DNA of 64,000 nucleotides from Melampsora larici-populina 98AG31 (taxonomy: Eukaryota > Basidiomycota > Pucciniomycetes > Pucciniales > Melampsoraceae), in the NCBI RefSeq assembly GCF_000204055.1, contig NW_006768785.1:1123496-1187495 (forward strand). The letters are read 5' to 3'. The notes beneath the pieces were generated by a model. It searched no databases and was not told where the DNA came from. It worked only from the letters and a program-made list of their open reading frames with translations. This document shows positions 25,628-39,302 of the stretch, piece after piece. Every line of letters starts with the position of its first letter. Positions within the stretch are counted from its first letter, which is position 1. Made by a program: the position numbers and the translations under genes.

Positions 25628-27808
25628 CTATGAGGTGTGATCAGCCAAATCATGTGAAATTGATGGTTGAGAAATACGCGCTGATATCTCTGGATTGTAC
25701 CAGAATAAGTGAAACATGCGAGGGATTGGGTATTGTATATCTTTACGGCAAAGGGGGCATGTTGGCGTAAATTTTTCTGGTGTTTTGACCTCTGCATATA
25801 TCCAATCCTTATTACAGGCAGAGGCAAAAGGTCAGAAATTGTGTTCAGATGTGAAATTACATTTGGGGACTAATGAGATTTACCTCCATGCAATGGTGGT
25901 GGAATTTATGATCGTGGTGGCATCCTAGACGTACGACCTTCTGCCCATTGACAAAATCATTCCAGCAGATTGCACAAGGTGTTTTGTCTTCTTCCTTTTG
26001 TTTGTCCACTCCTGGAAACACGGGGTAGCAGTTTGTGAAAATGTGGTAACAATTTATGCATCAGCTTGGGGACATGGTAAGATAGAGATAGATGAATAGA
26101 TGGATCTACTTAAATACTATGAAGCACAGTATTTGGACATGTGATTCTTCAAAAAAAATCGGAAAAAGTTTTCACAAGAGAGTGACATTCTCGGATAACT
26201 CACCTGCAACTGGGATACCACCGTTCATATGATTTTTGTCATCTTTGATATAATCCAAGGCTTTTTCCAATATTTCCATCACAGCAATTTTACTTTCTTG
26301 ATAATCTTCCATAGAAGGATACTTCTGGAGTGTTTGGTGATCCATATGAGCTAAATCGTGTTCATAACCTTTAAACGATTCTAATACATACTCATAATGT
26401 TTCATAGTTACTTTGTCCCATCTTATAAGTGGCAGGACGAGGTTTTCCATGTAAAAGTCCCCTATTCCCCCTTCGAGAAAGCCTCTTATGAGTGGACCCA
26501 ATTTTTCCTGGTACTCGAAAGATTTCTTGAATCCTTCGTAAATGAATTTTGCACGCCAAGATTTGAGTTTCACAGACTTATTGTGTTTCTCAAGGTGATT
26601 TATGATGTGAAAAATGCATATAACTTCTCCTTGTGGAGAATCTTTTTTCATCATGTGGATTGCACATTCCTTGATCAAGTCTGAAAGCTTTCTCTCTGGA
26701 ATTAGGCAGCTCTCTTGTAGTAGTGTGTCATAAATGTTGATGAATTCGCGAGTCATTTCTGAACGTTTTGTGACATTTAGATATCCTTGTAGTTTGACAA
26801 ATAATTCCGCTCTCCGGAGTGCTTGTGCCAGTACTACAGGGGCAAAGGATTCGCGTAAGTGGCTGGCTCCTCATTGCGAGATGAATAGATATGCCCACAA
26901 GGATTGTGATATCCATCGTATGCGACAGTTGAACAACTGTTCCGCACCTCAATTGGGAGATTTATTTCTAATCGGGTGAAACACAGATAACATCATTTCA
27001 GATAAGATTATAGCACTCCAAATCTATTCTACGACACACCTCTAGTCAGCCAGAGCTCCAGTGCTCCACGGCAAACAAGTCCTTCCTGTACATTTGTCCG
27101 TACTGGCTTCAATTCTCCTTTTGGTAAATGAGCCTGAAGAGTCCGTAGGATCCCTAGCGCCCAAATCCTTTCTTTCAATCTCAGGTTGTCTTGTTCTAGG
27201 ACCTCGAGCGCAAATTCTATTGTTTGTTGATATAATGAATTCTCACAGAAGAGTGCTGGGATGTTAAAAGACTGTGGTTTGCCTATTATTTTGCCGAAGC
27301 CTATAGATTGGATGTGTAGACAATAATTGTTGATATTGAGCAGCCCCGCAGCCAGAAGCGCGAGCGTCGAACGTGAATCGTGTTGAAAGTATTTGCGGGC
27401 CACATCTACATAGATTCCAAAACCACCAACTGCTCGCATACCTGCAATGGTCTTCCATATCATGGTAGGATGTACTGCGGGCGATTTCACTTTCGGTCGG
27501 AATTGAAAATCTGGATCGATTGGACCAAAAATCTGCAATCTGTCGAACCTATCAGCTGAGCTTTTGGCTGATGGCAGAAGCGTTTTGGTAGCTATGTTGA
27601 CGAGATACGATTGCGAGAACTGCTGAAATGACGATTCGCCTTCCGAGAAACGTTCAGAGGCGGAAAGAATGCCGGGTTCCTCTGAACGCTGTGCCAAAGT
27701 AATACCACCTAGCACTCCGTATGCTGGTACGACCTGAGCTGGGCCAGGGCATCTTACCATGGGAAGTAAAACCACACTCGCTCTAAGAAAAAGTTTCAGA
27801 TATTTCAT
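25628..27808 (-). CDS. Signal-peptide protein with C-terminal RING-H2 finger, paralogue B
   Basis: The start at 27808 gives MKYLKLFLRASVVLLPMVRC, a signal-peptide-like N-terminus parallel to that of paralogue A. Exon 1 continues to about 27029 and ends CRGALELWLTRGV, matching CRGILELSLIRGV of A. The exon at about 26756-26190 encodes MTREFINIYDTLLQESC, SPQGEVICIFHIINHLEK and DFYMENLVLPLIRWDKVTMK, again parallel to A. The C-terminal exons give CAICWNDFVNGQKVVRLGC, HDHKFHHHCM, then CPLCRKDIQYPIPRMFHLFW and a short tail, stop 25628-25630. The cysteine/histidine set of RING-H2 is intact. The ends and exon order agree with paralogue A, so both are probably expressed genes of one family. Role unknown; ubiquitin ligase activity is inferred from the finger only. 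Confidence 0.75.
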
Positions 27809-28819
27809 GATCTTGGAAACATACGGAAAGAGAAGACACACAAGTGAAGGGATACTTTTGCAAGGCAAAGGTTGATGAGTTTGAAGATCATGTTCCAGAT
27901 GCATTTCATTTCTCTGACTTACACCATCGCAGACGAAGTCACAGAAGTGGTAAATAACACATGAGGCTTAAACATAACCCGCAGTGAATATGTATGCGCT
28001 CATGAGGATTTCAAGGACTCCGGTCAGGCTCAGCAACTACCATGTATGCAGCAGCTCAGCTCCAGACTTTGACTCCACAATGAAATATGTTTCTTATCAT
28101 TTTTGTCGACTACGGACCACGGCGGTGAATGAAATCTCCCGGAAACAATTGGAAGAGGCATGTTTCGAGAGGCAGGGACTTCTTTTTATAATTATAGCAA
28201 GCACCCCGTGTTACCGCTCAATATATAACCATCTCTCAATCAAGTGGATCACTTGAACCAGATGAAAACAAAGTCTATCATAATCCACATCACTTTATCC
28301 CTTATCTTGAGCAAAGTCACATCACTTTAATTCTCCACTAATTCAGCGTCTAGAAGCCATTACTAAGTCTCGTTTTCAATGAGGACCTGTTTTTTGAGAT
28401 GATTGGATCTCCCATATTGTGGTGTTGCTTGAGAAAGATTGATGGATTTGAACGCAAGCAAGCTGCTGAAAGCCAGATAACTTGATGATGTTCAACTCGA
28501 ATCATTGGATTTGTCTCAACTTGACACATGATTCATCTGATTTCTAGACCTTTGCGATGATGATTGTCTTCCTGCGGTGATAGCCTCTTGAGTTCACAAT
28601 GACTTTTGCCTCCTTGTCACTAAGTGATACAAGTTGTGCTAGCCAACAAACTTGTGAGAACTTTCAAATCAAACCAAATTCATTACAAATTGATCATCAG
28701 GATTAAACAAGGGTGTGGCTATCTTGGCCCAAGAATCAATATTGCCGCGCCCCACTTTTGCTCACGTTCTTGGGACGAGCTAAATATGGTCGGATTGGAA
28801 AAATGCCCCTCACCTGTAT
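27809..28819. other. Intergenic region upstream of RING paralogue B
   Basis: It holds the presumed promoter of the minus-strand RING gene. Beyond that I see no gene before the tRNA. Confidence 0.4.
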
Positions 28820-28823
28820 GCTG

Positions 28824-28857
<34 letters not shown>

Positions 28858-28932
28858 TCTTCATCAGCTTGCATGTGTCATGTGTACTTCCCAGTAGAGA
28901 AATCTGCAGGGGTTCGAATCCCCTTTTCAGCA
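28820..28932 (+). tRNA. tRNA-Leu (anticodon CAA) with a 31-nt intron
   Basis: The acceptor stem GCTGAGA/TTTCAGC with discriminator A, D stem TCC/GGA, anticodon loop TTCAAG(T) with CAA at 28854-28856, long variable arm AGA-GAAA-TCT and T arm AGGGG-TTCGAAT-CCCCT all fit tRNA-Leu. The intron is 28858-28888, at the usual place one base after the anticodon. One A-C pair closes the anticodon stem. The gene lacks CCA, as nuclear tRNA genes do. Confidence 0.9.
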
Positions 28933-31900
28933 TGTTTTTTTGTTCCGAGAGACAGCAGGCACTATGTCTGCGTATTATCCTCATTATCTTTTTCTGGTGT
29001 GTGATCAAGAAATCAGTCTATGCCAGGTTCGAAAATTAGTGCTAGCCCTCCAAAGCTTCTTGATCTTTACTTGTGAATGGGGTGCAAGCAACTCAATGAG
29101 ATGGGACAATTGTTATTGGACAGGCATATTTTGCCTCCTGTTTCTTTTGATCACTTTTGGATAATTACTACTTGAATCACGTGGGAGGCTTTTGCCATGT
29201 TGGGGATGATAAAAAGATAGAAATGTTTTTGTTTATTTTCTTTGTCTAATGAGATTTGAAAGGATTGCTTCCTATCATGTTACATACGTGGTCACCTAGG
29301 TATGGGGAAACTGCTGGGTTTTTTTGGTTTTCCTGGGGTGCTTTGACTTGGTGTGCCTCAATATATATAAGTATGATAAGTATTAGCTCTATGCATACAA
29401 CCATAGCACTAGTAACAAAATATGTGGTGGGCCAAATTGCCTCCTCTCATCTCGCTGCTTTTGAGTCATCCAGTTGTTTATAAAAAGAAGAACAAAAAAG
29501 GGGCAAAATGAAAAAAGGGATTGTGTAAACAGTGAGAATTGTTTTGTCAGATGGATCAAGTGTAATACTATTGTACTTCGCGGGTTCGTCCAGAATCCTT
29601 TTCACCCGTGATCCTTTTGTGGTCTGTAAAAGCTACCAAGATTATGTTTCCTACTAGTGCCTTTCTGAAAATTTTAGGTTGTGTCCTATAATTCTTACAA
29701 TGATTGGTTTGGATCGCGACATCAATGAATTCCGTGAAAACTGTTTCATTATTTGCGCCTGCGTCTTGATCATTTTGAACTTGATCCATTGTACATGACT
29801 GATGACTTGAAAGCAAGATTCAGGAGATATGCCGCACTGGGGATTGCCAATGACTCTTCTGACCTGGATCTTGCTTCTCACTCAGGGGTATTTGCGAGCC
29901 GTATGAAACCCCTCCTTTGAATGGTTAGGTAGTCATGAGGGGTGTAACTTATAAGATGGTTGATATCAAAGGAAGATGTTACCCGCAATGATGGTCAAGT
30001 TTGAACACGAGTGATCCTTGCCGAAGTCATGTAAAAATATTTCAAGATCGACATGCTTTTGGCAAGGATCTTGTTCGTCTGAAATTAAACACTTCGTCCA
30101 AAATTCTGATGGAAAGATCAGACCTCATGATGGGACGAAGTTACGCACGTCCATACATACATATGGCCATCTTTTGGTCCCGTAAGATTCATGATGTGAC
30201 ACGATGGCTGCCCCGTTTTCTTGGCACATGCAAGTTCAAATTGTACATGTTTCATTCTGCCGGGCTCCGTCCCAAAGCCGTGTCGGTTGAAAAAGAGTAA
30301 GATACACCCGGCTTGGTGCCCGTTTCACGCGTCTCTTATATTCAAAGTCGTGCGGGGAGCAATTCGCAGGGATTACAAGGAAACAGAAAATCGCTGATTG
30401 TAAACCAACGAATAATTCAAAGGTGTGGCTTAAGGATTTGATTTATTGATGTTTGAGTTTACACAGGAGCGCATGAATGGAAGGGAGGCTTTGATAGAAC
30501 AGTAGCTACTGTACTGTGAATACGAATCGCGTCTCCATGATCGAAAATTGAAATACAAAGTACTGAAATCCGTCGTGATAAGGTGTTCTCTGATATACTA
30601 ACCTTTCCTTTGGATTATTCATTTCTTTCCTCAATATCGGAAACAAGCGAAATAATTCCATCTGTATATGTTGTATAAATACATACGACGGTGATATCAT
30701 AAGCCATCATAAGGCACCATAACTCATCATATAAAGTTATGAAGGCCACACGACGCATGCAATCTCTATGCGACCAACGTGACTCCGTCAGTTTATGCTC
30801 CCCCGAGGAGGTGAAACAGGGTGAAACAAATTTTACAGCTTTTTACTCACAGCTTTTTAAGCGGCAGGGAATTTGGAAAGAGCAGCATAGTGTGCTTGCG
30901 CATCACGATCCCATTGCCCAAAGTGAGGAAGGTAGCAAAAGGCCTGTCAGTGTGAGTATGACGTGGAATTTAAAAGTATATCCTTCAGGCCCCCGCCCGC
31001 TACTGGAAGTCTGGCTTTTTTCCCTGCCAACACATTCCTCTCAATAAGGGTCGAAATGGCTGTACATACTTATCTGTTCTTTAAGTTTTGGTTCAGAGTG
31101 GGCCGATATGGAAGAAGAGAGGCTTTGCTTTGAAATCACTATTCCCTGTGAAGTTTTCCTTTCCTTGTATTCATTCGTCGGAGAAAAGGACAATATTATC
31201 GGGACGGCCATTGATCTGTATTCATTATACCTCATAATACCATGTACATACAATTGTCAATGAGTGAGGGGAGAAAAGTAATGGGCGGGGATGAATCAGG
31301 ATGAATCCAATTCGGCTCAAAGAGAGTGGTAGCCTGTAGAAGATAGAAATTGGACGGATGAAGCAATACAATTTAGACGGTGGCCAAGGTGACGTGTATT
31401 TTGTATACAACATCACCACCACCCAATAATTTGATGAGTGATGAAGGAACTAAAATGCTGGTTTTCTGTGGACATAGTCCAGCCTTTAATAACTGGAGAC
31501 TCTGTGTACTAAAGGCTACTAAAGGGTTGTTTAAGGAAGCCGAAAATATGTTGTTGAAGGTACAACATAATCATTTGAAGGAAGAGAGACACACTTTTGT
31601 CTTCTCTATGGCCAAGGGATCGTGTGTGGAAATTGTTCGGAATCCTTCGAATTGAATGATGCATTTTTATGAAAATATGGAATCGAATAGTCTTTCATGT
31701 GAAGGTTCATGCAACTTTAGTTCTCTTCATTCAGATTCAGATGAACGATGGCTTAAAAGTGGCTCGAAGATTTCAACGAATGTTTCTTTACTTTTCCATA
31801 ATTCTATATCTTTCTAAGCTGATTGAAGTTCTCTATAAACTCACTCACCTCCTCCTTAACTTCTTCCTCTCATGAGTTCTATTGTCTATCTTATTCCATC

Positions 31901-32922
31901 ATCAACTTTTTGTTAAAATCTTTCGTTTTGAATATACTTCTTTTTCAAGATCTGCTCCATCGTTTGACATAGCCCTCCTCCATCTGAATCGATTGTTCCT
32001 ATCCTGTTTTTGCGAAGTCTGCGTTGTGATTATCACTCCTTTCCTTCTTCACCACCTGGTAATCAAGCCAAATCACTGTCCATAGTTTCGACCAATCGAA
32101 CTTCATCCTTGTCTCTAAATATATATACGATTCTCAGGTCATTCGTTGTCAACCAAACATACATATCCGGTAAGTGGTATATGCTGTCTAGCATACCCTC
32201 CTTACCTATATGGCTGACCTTTCCTTTCCTCCCACTTACTTACCGGCTTCCCTTTCGATTTAAATATAGTTCAAGCGCGGAGTGGCTATATACATATTGA
32301 GGCTGAAAGGTAAGGATCCGCGTTCTGTTCACTCTGTACCAAGCCAGGTATAATCAGATACCGCTCCAAAGGAGGCACCATATACCGGATCCCCTATATA
32401 CACCCATGGGGTGATTATATGCTGGTATGATGAAATCTGCTGCTCATATGCTTCAAGATTTGCCTCTGACTCTGAGCGTGGGTTACACAATTCAAGTCAG
32501 AGACCTCAGCGAGAGTTGCTTGAGAGCGAATGATCAACTTATGACTTGTTTTGATCATGGAGGCTGACGATGATGCTGAATTGCATATTATCTTTGACTT
32601 TACTTTCCTTAGTTGCTGTTCTTTCCTATCACGACTCACTTCTTCAACCAGCAGAAGCCCTTCAACCTCACACATCCCGCTTGTCAACTTGCTCAATCTT
32701 TACATAACCATTTGTACGTGTTGTAGACTTCAACTATTTATCGGTCGCTCAATGCAGTGCTGAAATTTCACTCATTGGCCATTTCCCATCATTTGACATC
32801 GTATTGTGCAGCGAAGGCCCCTCTGGTGAGATTGAATTCTATTTACTCAGTGAAAGAGTTTTTTATTCATATTTATCTGGATGTTAGAACCACCTCCTAC
32901 CACCTACAGGCTCCCAGCAGTT
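28933..32922. other. Four-kilobase stretch with no recognised gene
   Basis: Open frames on both strands are short, lack family motifs and do not join. A short direct repeat (CATCATAAG / CATCATATAA) lies near 30700-30735. It may hold diverged transposon remnants or an unrecognised lineage-specific gene such as the frame at 30739-31047. Confidence 0.35.
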
Positions 32923-33022
32923 NNNNNNNNNNNNNNNNNNNNNNNNNNNNNNNNNNNNNNNNNNNNNNNNNNNNNNNNNNNNNNNNNNNNNNNNNNNNNN
33001 NNNNNNNNNNNNNNNNNNNNNN
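32923..33022. other. Assembly gap (100 N)
   Basis: Exactly 100 N, the usual placeholder for a gap of unknown size. Sequence order across it is a scaffold join. Confidence 0.98.
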
Positions 33023-33127
33023 AAAAAGGGTAAGCAGAGGAGGCGATACTGAGTGGTCAATTTGACAGTTTTGGACTGACCAACCAAATTGGAATTATCC
33101 AGCCCAAAAATATAGACCAATCTGAAA

Positions 33128-36100
33128 ATGGCCAATTTCCTAGCCGTCAATCCTCAACAGCACCAATTGCACTTCGTTCCGTCTAGCGCAGGATCGCCGC
33201 CAACGCCGAGTAACTTTCCTTTGTCCAGATCCAACAGCAAGCTCAGTCGAGTCAGCGGCTCGCGGAGTCCTTCATTCTCCGTCTCTCTCATCAATCCAAT
33301 TTCTTTGCCATCTCGCTTGGTGGCAGACCCTGTCTCCAATCGTCCACTTTCTTGTAATACAAATCCTCACATCCCTAGATGTGTTAGTCGCTTCCGCTCA
33401 CTCACTGGGTCATCTTCACACCCTCCCGCGTCGGCCACCCGCGTTTGCACCAAAACACCATCGACACCATCTTCTTCTAGCGCTATAATTTTTCGGCCCT
33501 TCATGCGAATTCGAAGTCGCCGGCTGTCAGACAGCTCTCTCACGGACCTTTCCCCTCCTACCATTGATTCTGACCTCGATTTTGGGCTCAGTCATCCGCT
33601 TCACGACTCATCCACAAATCCAGACATTCCAACTACTCAATCTAGCCTCAAAGTCACCACCAGCGACTCTCACCTGCCGCAGATCCTCCCACCCAAGTCA
33701 TCTGGACCGCCCTCGCCTCCCCATTCTTCCTTGCTTTCATGTCGCGCACCTCCTCCTGAAATCAATTCTTCAAATACACATATTTTTCCATCCCTGAGGC
33801 CTACTGAACACCATAAGTCTTCTCAAACGCATTTTCACACGTTAGATGGTGCACGCGCTACCGCTTCATCCATCTGTTCGCGCATGTTGAGCTCTTCCAA
33901 GCTCATCAGTACTGAGAAGCCCAATCGCCAGTCTAAGTTAGTGTTGCGCCCCTTGTCTGTGATCCTTTGTGGTCCTTTGTAGACTCGCCTTAGGTGACAC
34001 GCCATTTCCAACAACACATAGGCTGATTGTGCGTTTTTCGCTTGAATATCCATCATCTCCCAATTAGCTCTAGGTCCACATCTCAGGAGCGAATCCAAAT
34101 GGCTGTGCGCCATAAAGATAGTCTAAGCTCATTGAACAACACTGTCACTACGGCTCAACAAGAAAATTGTCAAACCGAAGTTGAGGAGATGGAGTCGATA
34201 CGCGTATGTTGTAGTTTCTCTGTTATCTCCCTATCCGCCCTTTGTTCTCTTTCTTATTTTAAATTACACCTTCTCTCGAACAATTTTCCTCCTTCTCAAC
34301 GATATTTCCAATTTGCGATATCGAAATTTCAGTCTCCTCCAAAAGCTCTTTGGGTTGACACGGGCCGTGCTGCTAAAATGCCATCAACATATGTGAGTAG
34401 ACAAGTCTTTTAATTGCAATCATAGTCCCCTCTTTTCCTACGTCTTTGATTACTTACCTGATCCACTATTGACCAGAGTCCCTACGGAGGAAGCCACAGC
34501 GGCAATTCAACTTCGTCTCCCGGCCTTTTCTCCACTTCAACTTTCTCTCACAGGCCATCAGGCGAGTCCGAAAGAGGTTTGAACTCTGCCACTCACAGTC
34601 CTCGTCGCTGCCCTGCGCCGCCTCCAATCAAGGTGCCCAAACTTCGAGCTGCTCGTGTAGCCATCGCCGCTGATGGTGATGGGTCTCCGCCCCCGATGGT
34701 GGCAGCAAATGTGTCACGTCACCGCGCTACTGGATCTGAGAGTAACGTAGCCAAGGACCGCCGACACGCCGGTGTTGAGTGGCCACTTCTTACACGTCAT
34801 GGATCTCTCAGTATCTTTGCACCGCGGCTTGTGTCTCAGCCAATGGTGGCCCATCACGAACCTGCCACACTCGGATCAGACGTATTTGAGGATCTTGCCG
34901 GCTCGCCTCATCCTGCCAAAGTCCATATTTCGGTGTCTGCGTCGTCAAAGCAGACTCACTCACCTTCTAGGGCACATTTGGCCGACAATGGCGCTTCAGA
35001 ACAGATCCAGTATCAAACACCTCCACTATCCATCTCCCGCCACTCTAGGTGTCTCAATTCTCTCGGTGCTGCGAAAACCCGAACTTCTCCCAGTCGTAGC
35101 CCTAGTGCGCGCAGTGGATCACGCGCTTCGACACCATCATCAGCCGTCGACGCCCAGATAGTCTCAGTATCACACCGGCGCACGAATACGGACCTTCAAG
35201 GGGATCCTAGTACATCTTTCGATCTCCCCAAAAGAATCTCGCTTGCACCTGCTCCCAACCAATCCTTGATCGAGATGCCCCGGTCCATTGCGGTGCCCAA
35301 GATCATCCCACTACCGGAAATAGCTAGTTCATCAAATGTAGAAGGCAGGGCAAGACATCTCAGCACCTTATCTCATAATAGTAACTTGCTGCCTGAGACA
35401 CCCTGCCTGCATCGCTACCCAAGTCCTGACGTCGATATTCAGCGCCAAGGTCGAGCAGACTCTTCTGCTTCTTTCGATGTGCGCAACTTACCATTTACGC
35501 TGGATGGATCCGATGAACATCCTATGCCTCGAATGGCAACAACACCACCGCCACAGAATTTCAGCTCGACCATCGCACAATCTATCGCCATCCCCCAGTT
35601 GCCTCCCATGCCAGCCATTGACAGAATTACTCCGCTGAACAGCACTTGTAGAGCCGCGCATCCATCAACTAACTTGCACCAAGAAGATTATGCAGCTCAG
35701 GGCTCATTGCGCACGGTCGGTTCAAATCTTTCTAACGGATCTTCTGTCGTCACCAACCAATGTCGTATCCCGGTTTTCACGCCGGACAGCTCAACTGAGT
35801 CGACGTATTCCATCCACTCGGGAGGCTGCAGTCCTGAGTATTCTTGCCCTCGAAGTCGCAGTGCCGATGACCTTACTGTCCCTTTAAGTCATCCATCTCC
35901 TATCAAACGTGGTTCCCGACCTCGTTCCATGTCTGATCGGGGCCCAGATCGGCCTGCGACCTTGCTGGAGCTTGCGAGTGGCACGTTGGACCATGAAAAG
36001 CATCTGAGCCACATCGATGAGCAAAAGGCAGACAAACAGTCAATCCCACTCCCGCCGAACTCCGGAAGTTTGGGTAAAGTCCAGCCGTTCCCATGGGTGA

Positions 36101-37690
36101 CGCAATCATTAGATTACCTAGAACGACTTGGTACTTCAGAGCAGGCTCAACTCATTAGGCAGGCACTCGCGATTTATCCCAACGAATCTCACCGCTTTGT
36201 GGTGGGTGATACTTCCAAACTCGTAAGAGAAGTGCACGAGTGTCCGAAGCGCATACAAGACCTACGTGGTATGTCTCATCTCGTTCCTACCACCATACAT
36301 TTCCCTTGCTAACAGATAATCGTTCGACTGCATAGCAAATTACCTATCTGACATCGCCAGGCGTGAAAAACTTCTTAAGCGGCATATCATGACTCTCCGT
36401 GCTTTCAACGGCGATGAAGGCGCACGCTTCGGCGATACCCTTTTGAAGGCAATCAGTCAGGGTGATGAAGGCGTTTCTGAATTGTTTTCTCTGGTCAACT
36501 ACACTTCTCACGTTGAGCGAACATGTGAAGCACATTGGAGAGCTGCCGCCACTGTAGAGATGCGCAAGCTGAAGGCTACTGAAGAGAAACTTGCCGCAGC
36601 CGATGCAACAATACAACAGCTCGAAGACAATCGCTTGCGCGATAAAGCACGAATTGAGAAATTGGAAGAGCAACTTCGTTGCGCACTTCAACGAGCCGAA
36701 GCTGAATCATCCCCAACACTACGTCAGGACACGATCGATCATGCCAATATCGCGACTTCCAACCAAACTCAGACGACCGTCGCACCCGCCACACTACCAA
36801 CATCCAACGCCAGCCAGATTGCGTCCCTCAACACTAGACCGACGCCAAATCTTCCCCGAGCACCTCTTCGGCCCCTCAATCCCATTTCTAAAAACAATCC
36901 CACATTTTCGACCGAGGCTTCACAGAATCTTGGCGTATCATCTACCACACCTAAGATACCGGCATCTCGCTTACGGCCTTTCGGTCATCGTCCAGGGACA
37001 GCCAACTCTGTGGACCATATTCAAGATTTGCCGAGCTCAAGCTCATCCGCTCGACTTTTTGAAAGACCACGAGTGGTCCCACGACTACCAGTTGGAGTAC
37101 CTGAACCCGAAGACCCTAAATCCATTAACATCAGCACCTCCAACGTGCCTGAGATATCACACCGACCGGAGATTTTAAAAACACATAAACGCCCGGCAAT
37201 GCAAATAGGCCTGAGTGCACGCAGTTTGTTCACCGGAAACAAGTGGCGAAAGCCTTCTGAAGTAGCTGTTTCATCCAACTTGGCGCCCCCAGTCTCACAT
37301 CTCGACTACACCACTGGCAATCAATTTGCCACGTGGAGCCCAGATCGTGCATCAAGGCCTCATCAGGAGTCCTTAAACACACTTTTCAAGCCTCTGAGCA
37401 AACCAGAAAAAATCGTGAAAGCGACTCCCGTACCGCAGCTTCGTCATCCTAACCAGTCCACCACTTTTCCTCAAGTACCACCGACGCAGGCCCAACTCTC
37501 ACCACCGCCACCACCACCGCCTGCTCAGGCCAGCCTTCCCTTGCCATCAGAAGGTAACGGTCTTCGACGTCAGCCCAACAGATTGCGTTCTGACAAGCCA
37601 GTATCGAATAATTTAACATCAATCACTCTTTCTCAACTTGGCTCGCTTGACATCGCACACATGTTAACCGGCCTCAATACTCCCACATGA
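33128..37690 (+). CDS. Large Ser/Pro-rich disordered protein with C-terminal coiled coil
   Basis: Exons I can support: 33128 to about 33950 (start MANFLAVNPQQHQLHFVPSS), about 34070-34205 (SRSTSQERIQMAVRHKDS), about 34333-34392 (SPPKALWVDTGRAAKMPSTY), about 34478-36268 and about 36336-37690. Each boundary shows GT and AG. The protein is dominated by Ser, Pro, Thr and Arg with many SP/TP sites, as in proteins regulated by phosphorylation. A folded part near the C-terminal third includes SDIARREKLLKRHIMTLRAF and the coiled coil MRKLKATEEKLAAADATIQQ followed by LRDKARIEKLEEQL. A polyproline run (PPPPPPP) lies near the end. I do not recognise the family; a scaffold role is a guess. The first exon is least certain because the assembly gap lies 105 bp upstream. 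Confidence 0.6.
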
Positions 37691-39302
37691 CTTTCATCTC
37701 ATTTTTTTTACCTAAACTCCTATCTTGTTCCCAATGTTTATCGCTTTTTTTGACCTATTGTGTTTATTCTGTCCACATCATAGTGGTTTCAGGTCTCTCA
37801 TTCTACGTCCTTCTTGTTCATCTAATTAATTTTTGGACGTTTTTACATCATTTCGCCTTCCTTTCCACGAACAATATACTGTCTTTTTTCCCAGAGTGTG
37901 TCTCATTTCTCTCCTATTTAAATATATCAGTATCATTAGAAACCGGGTTGAAGATAAGAGGTGGATAGGGCTTTCCCATCTGTACTTGCGATGCGACATT
38001 TTTATTAATACATCCTACTGAATCATTTTTGTGCGAGTTTGAGATCATGTTTTCTTTGTTGGTAACAAAGCAATACATTTATAAATTTTATAAATTTAAG
38101 GTTCCGTCACATGATCCCACTAGCTCTACATATTTTGAGTCTATATAACAGCCGTATATATCTCTTTCTAAGATTGAACCGCACAGATTCAGAACATTAT
38201 CAAAGGGCTGTTGAAATCTCTTTTATTGCACCATTCACGTGCTTACCTCTGCTGCACTGGAATGGATATATACACGTATGTACAACAGCCTGTCAACAGG
38301 TTTAATGAATCCGATTCCCAAATTTCTCAGCCATTCGCTAGTTTTGCGGGCAAAGTTCCGCAAGCTTTTTGAAGTTGACTGAATGATGATGAACTGGATC
38401 TGCAGCAAATTGAATGCAAAACGTGCTCATCGCTTTTCCGGATCCCATACGTCAGGCTTCGAGTCTTCTGCATGTACCCTTCTACATTTTGCTGACAGCC
38501 TCCACTACCCTTACAGCACTGCACAGCATCGATCATCGATGAATCGTTTGTTTGAAGTTCCATGTAATGAATAGTAAATGTTTAGTTATATTCTATAAAG
38601 GTTTTATCAAATATTCGACAAATAACGAATACGGTTGTTAACGTAACAATTTCTTGATGGGCCGGAGAGCGATCATCAATCTTGATGGACTCAACATCTA
38701 AGGCCCCATCCCTATGCGTCTCGCTTTCACTCAATATCATGATAACTCGGTAGGAAACACTGATATATCACATCTATGAGGACCAAGAAGGAGGGAAGGC
38801 CTCCAAGCGTGCCCACACTCATCAACGGATCACACTGCAAGATCACGCAGGGTGCACCGATGAAAGAGTAGATTGCCCGACATTGCATACAGTATGCATG
38901 ATTCTCTCCGAATACCTCTTCCATTTTTGGCGAACTCTGATTAATCAGGAGATGATGTGTTGCATGATTCAGCGGTGAAATCCAACCTTGGCACGGCCCG
39001 AATGATACGATGACAATCCGTTGCGAATGCGCTATGAGAAACACTACTGGCTACTCACTCTTTTGCAGGGTGCGGGTAAATGCGTGGAGTATGTAGGAGT
39101 CGGACGCGTCGACTTCTGAGCTAGATAGACTATTAAAAGTTAATAGAAGCCGAAGCATTAAGCCAATCCAGCGCACACTCCAGGAGAGTGCAATTCTTTC
39201 TTTCTTGCGTAACTCAATCGTCTAACGCGGCACAAGGATCTTGGACAATCTTCATATCAGCTTTCATCATTATCATTTTTTTTCCAAACCAACATCATCA
39301 CG
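37691..39302. other. Intergenic region
   Basis: No gene is supported. It would include the 3' UTR of the Ser/Pro-rich gene and the promoter of the carbonic anhydrase gene. Small open frames show no motif. Confidence 0.4.

Noticed and set aside
28713..29039. Open frame running across the tRNA-Leu gene
   Set aside because: The tRNA explains the sequence; the peptide has no motif.
36591..37178. Plus-strand 195-residue open frame overlapping the Ser/Pro-rich gene
   Set aside because: It overlaps the coiled-coil exon in another frame, and the main frame has better composition and splice sites.
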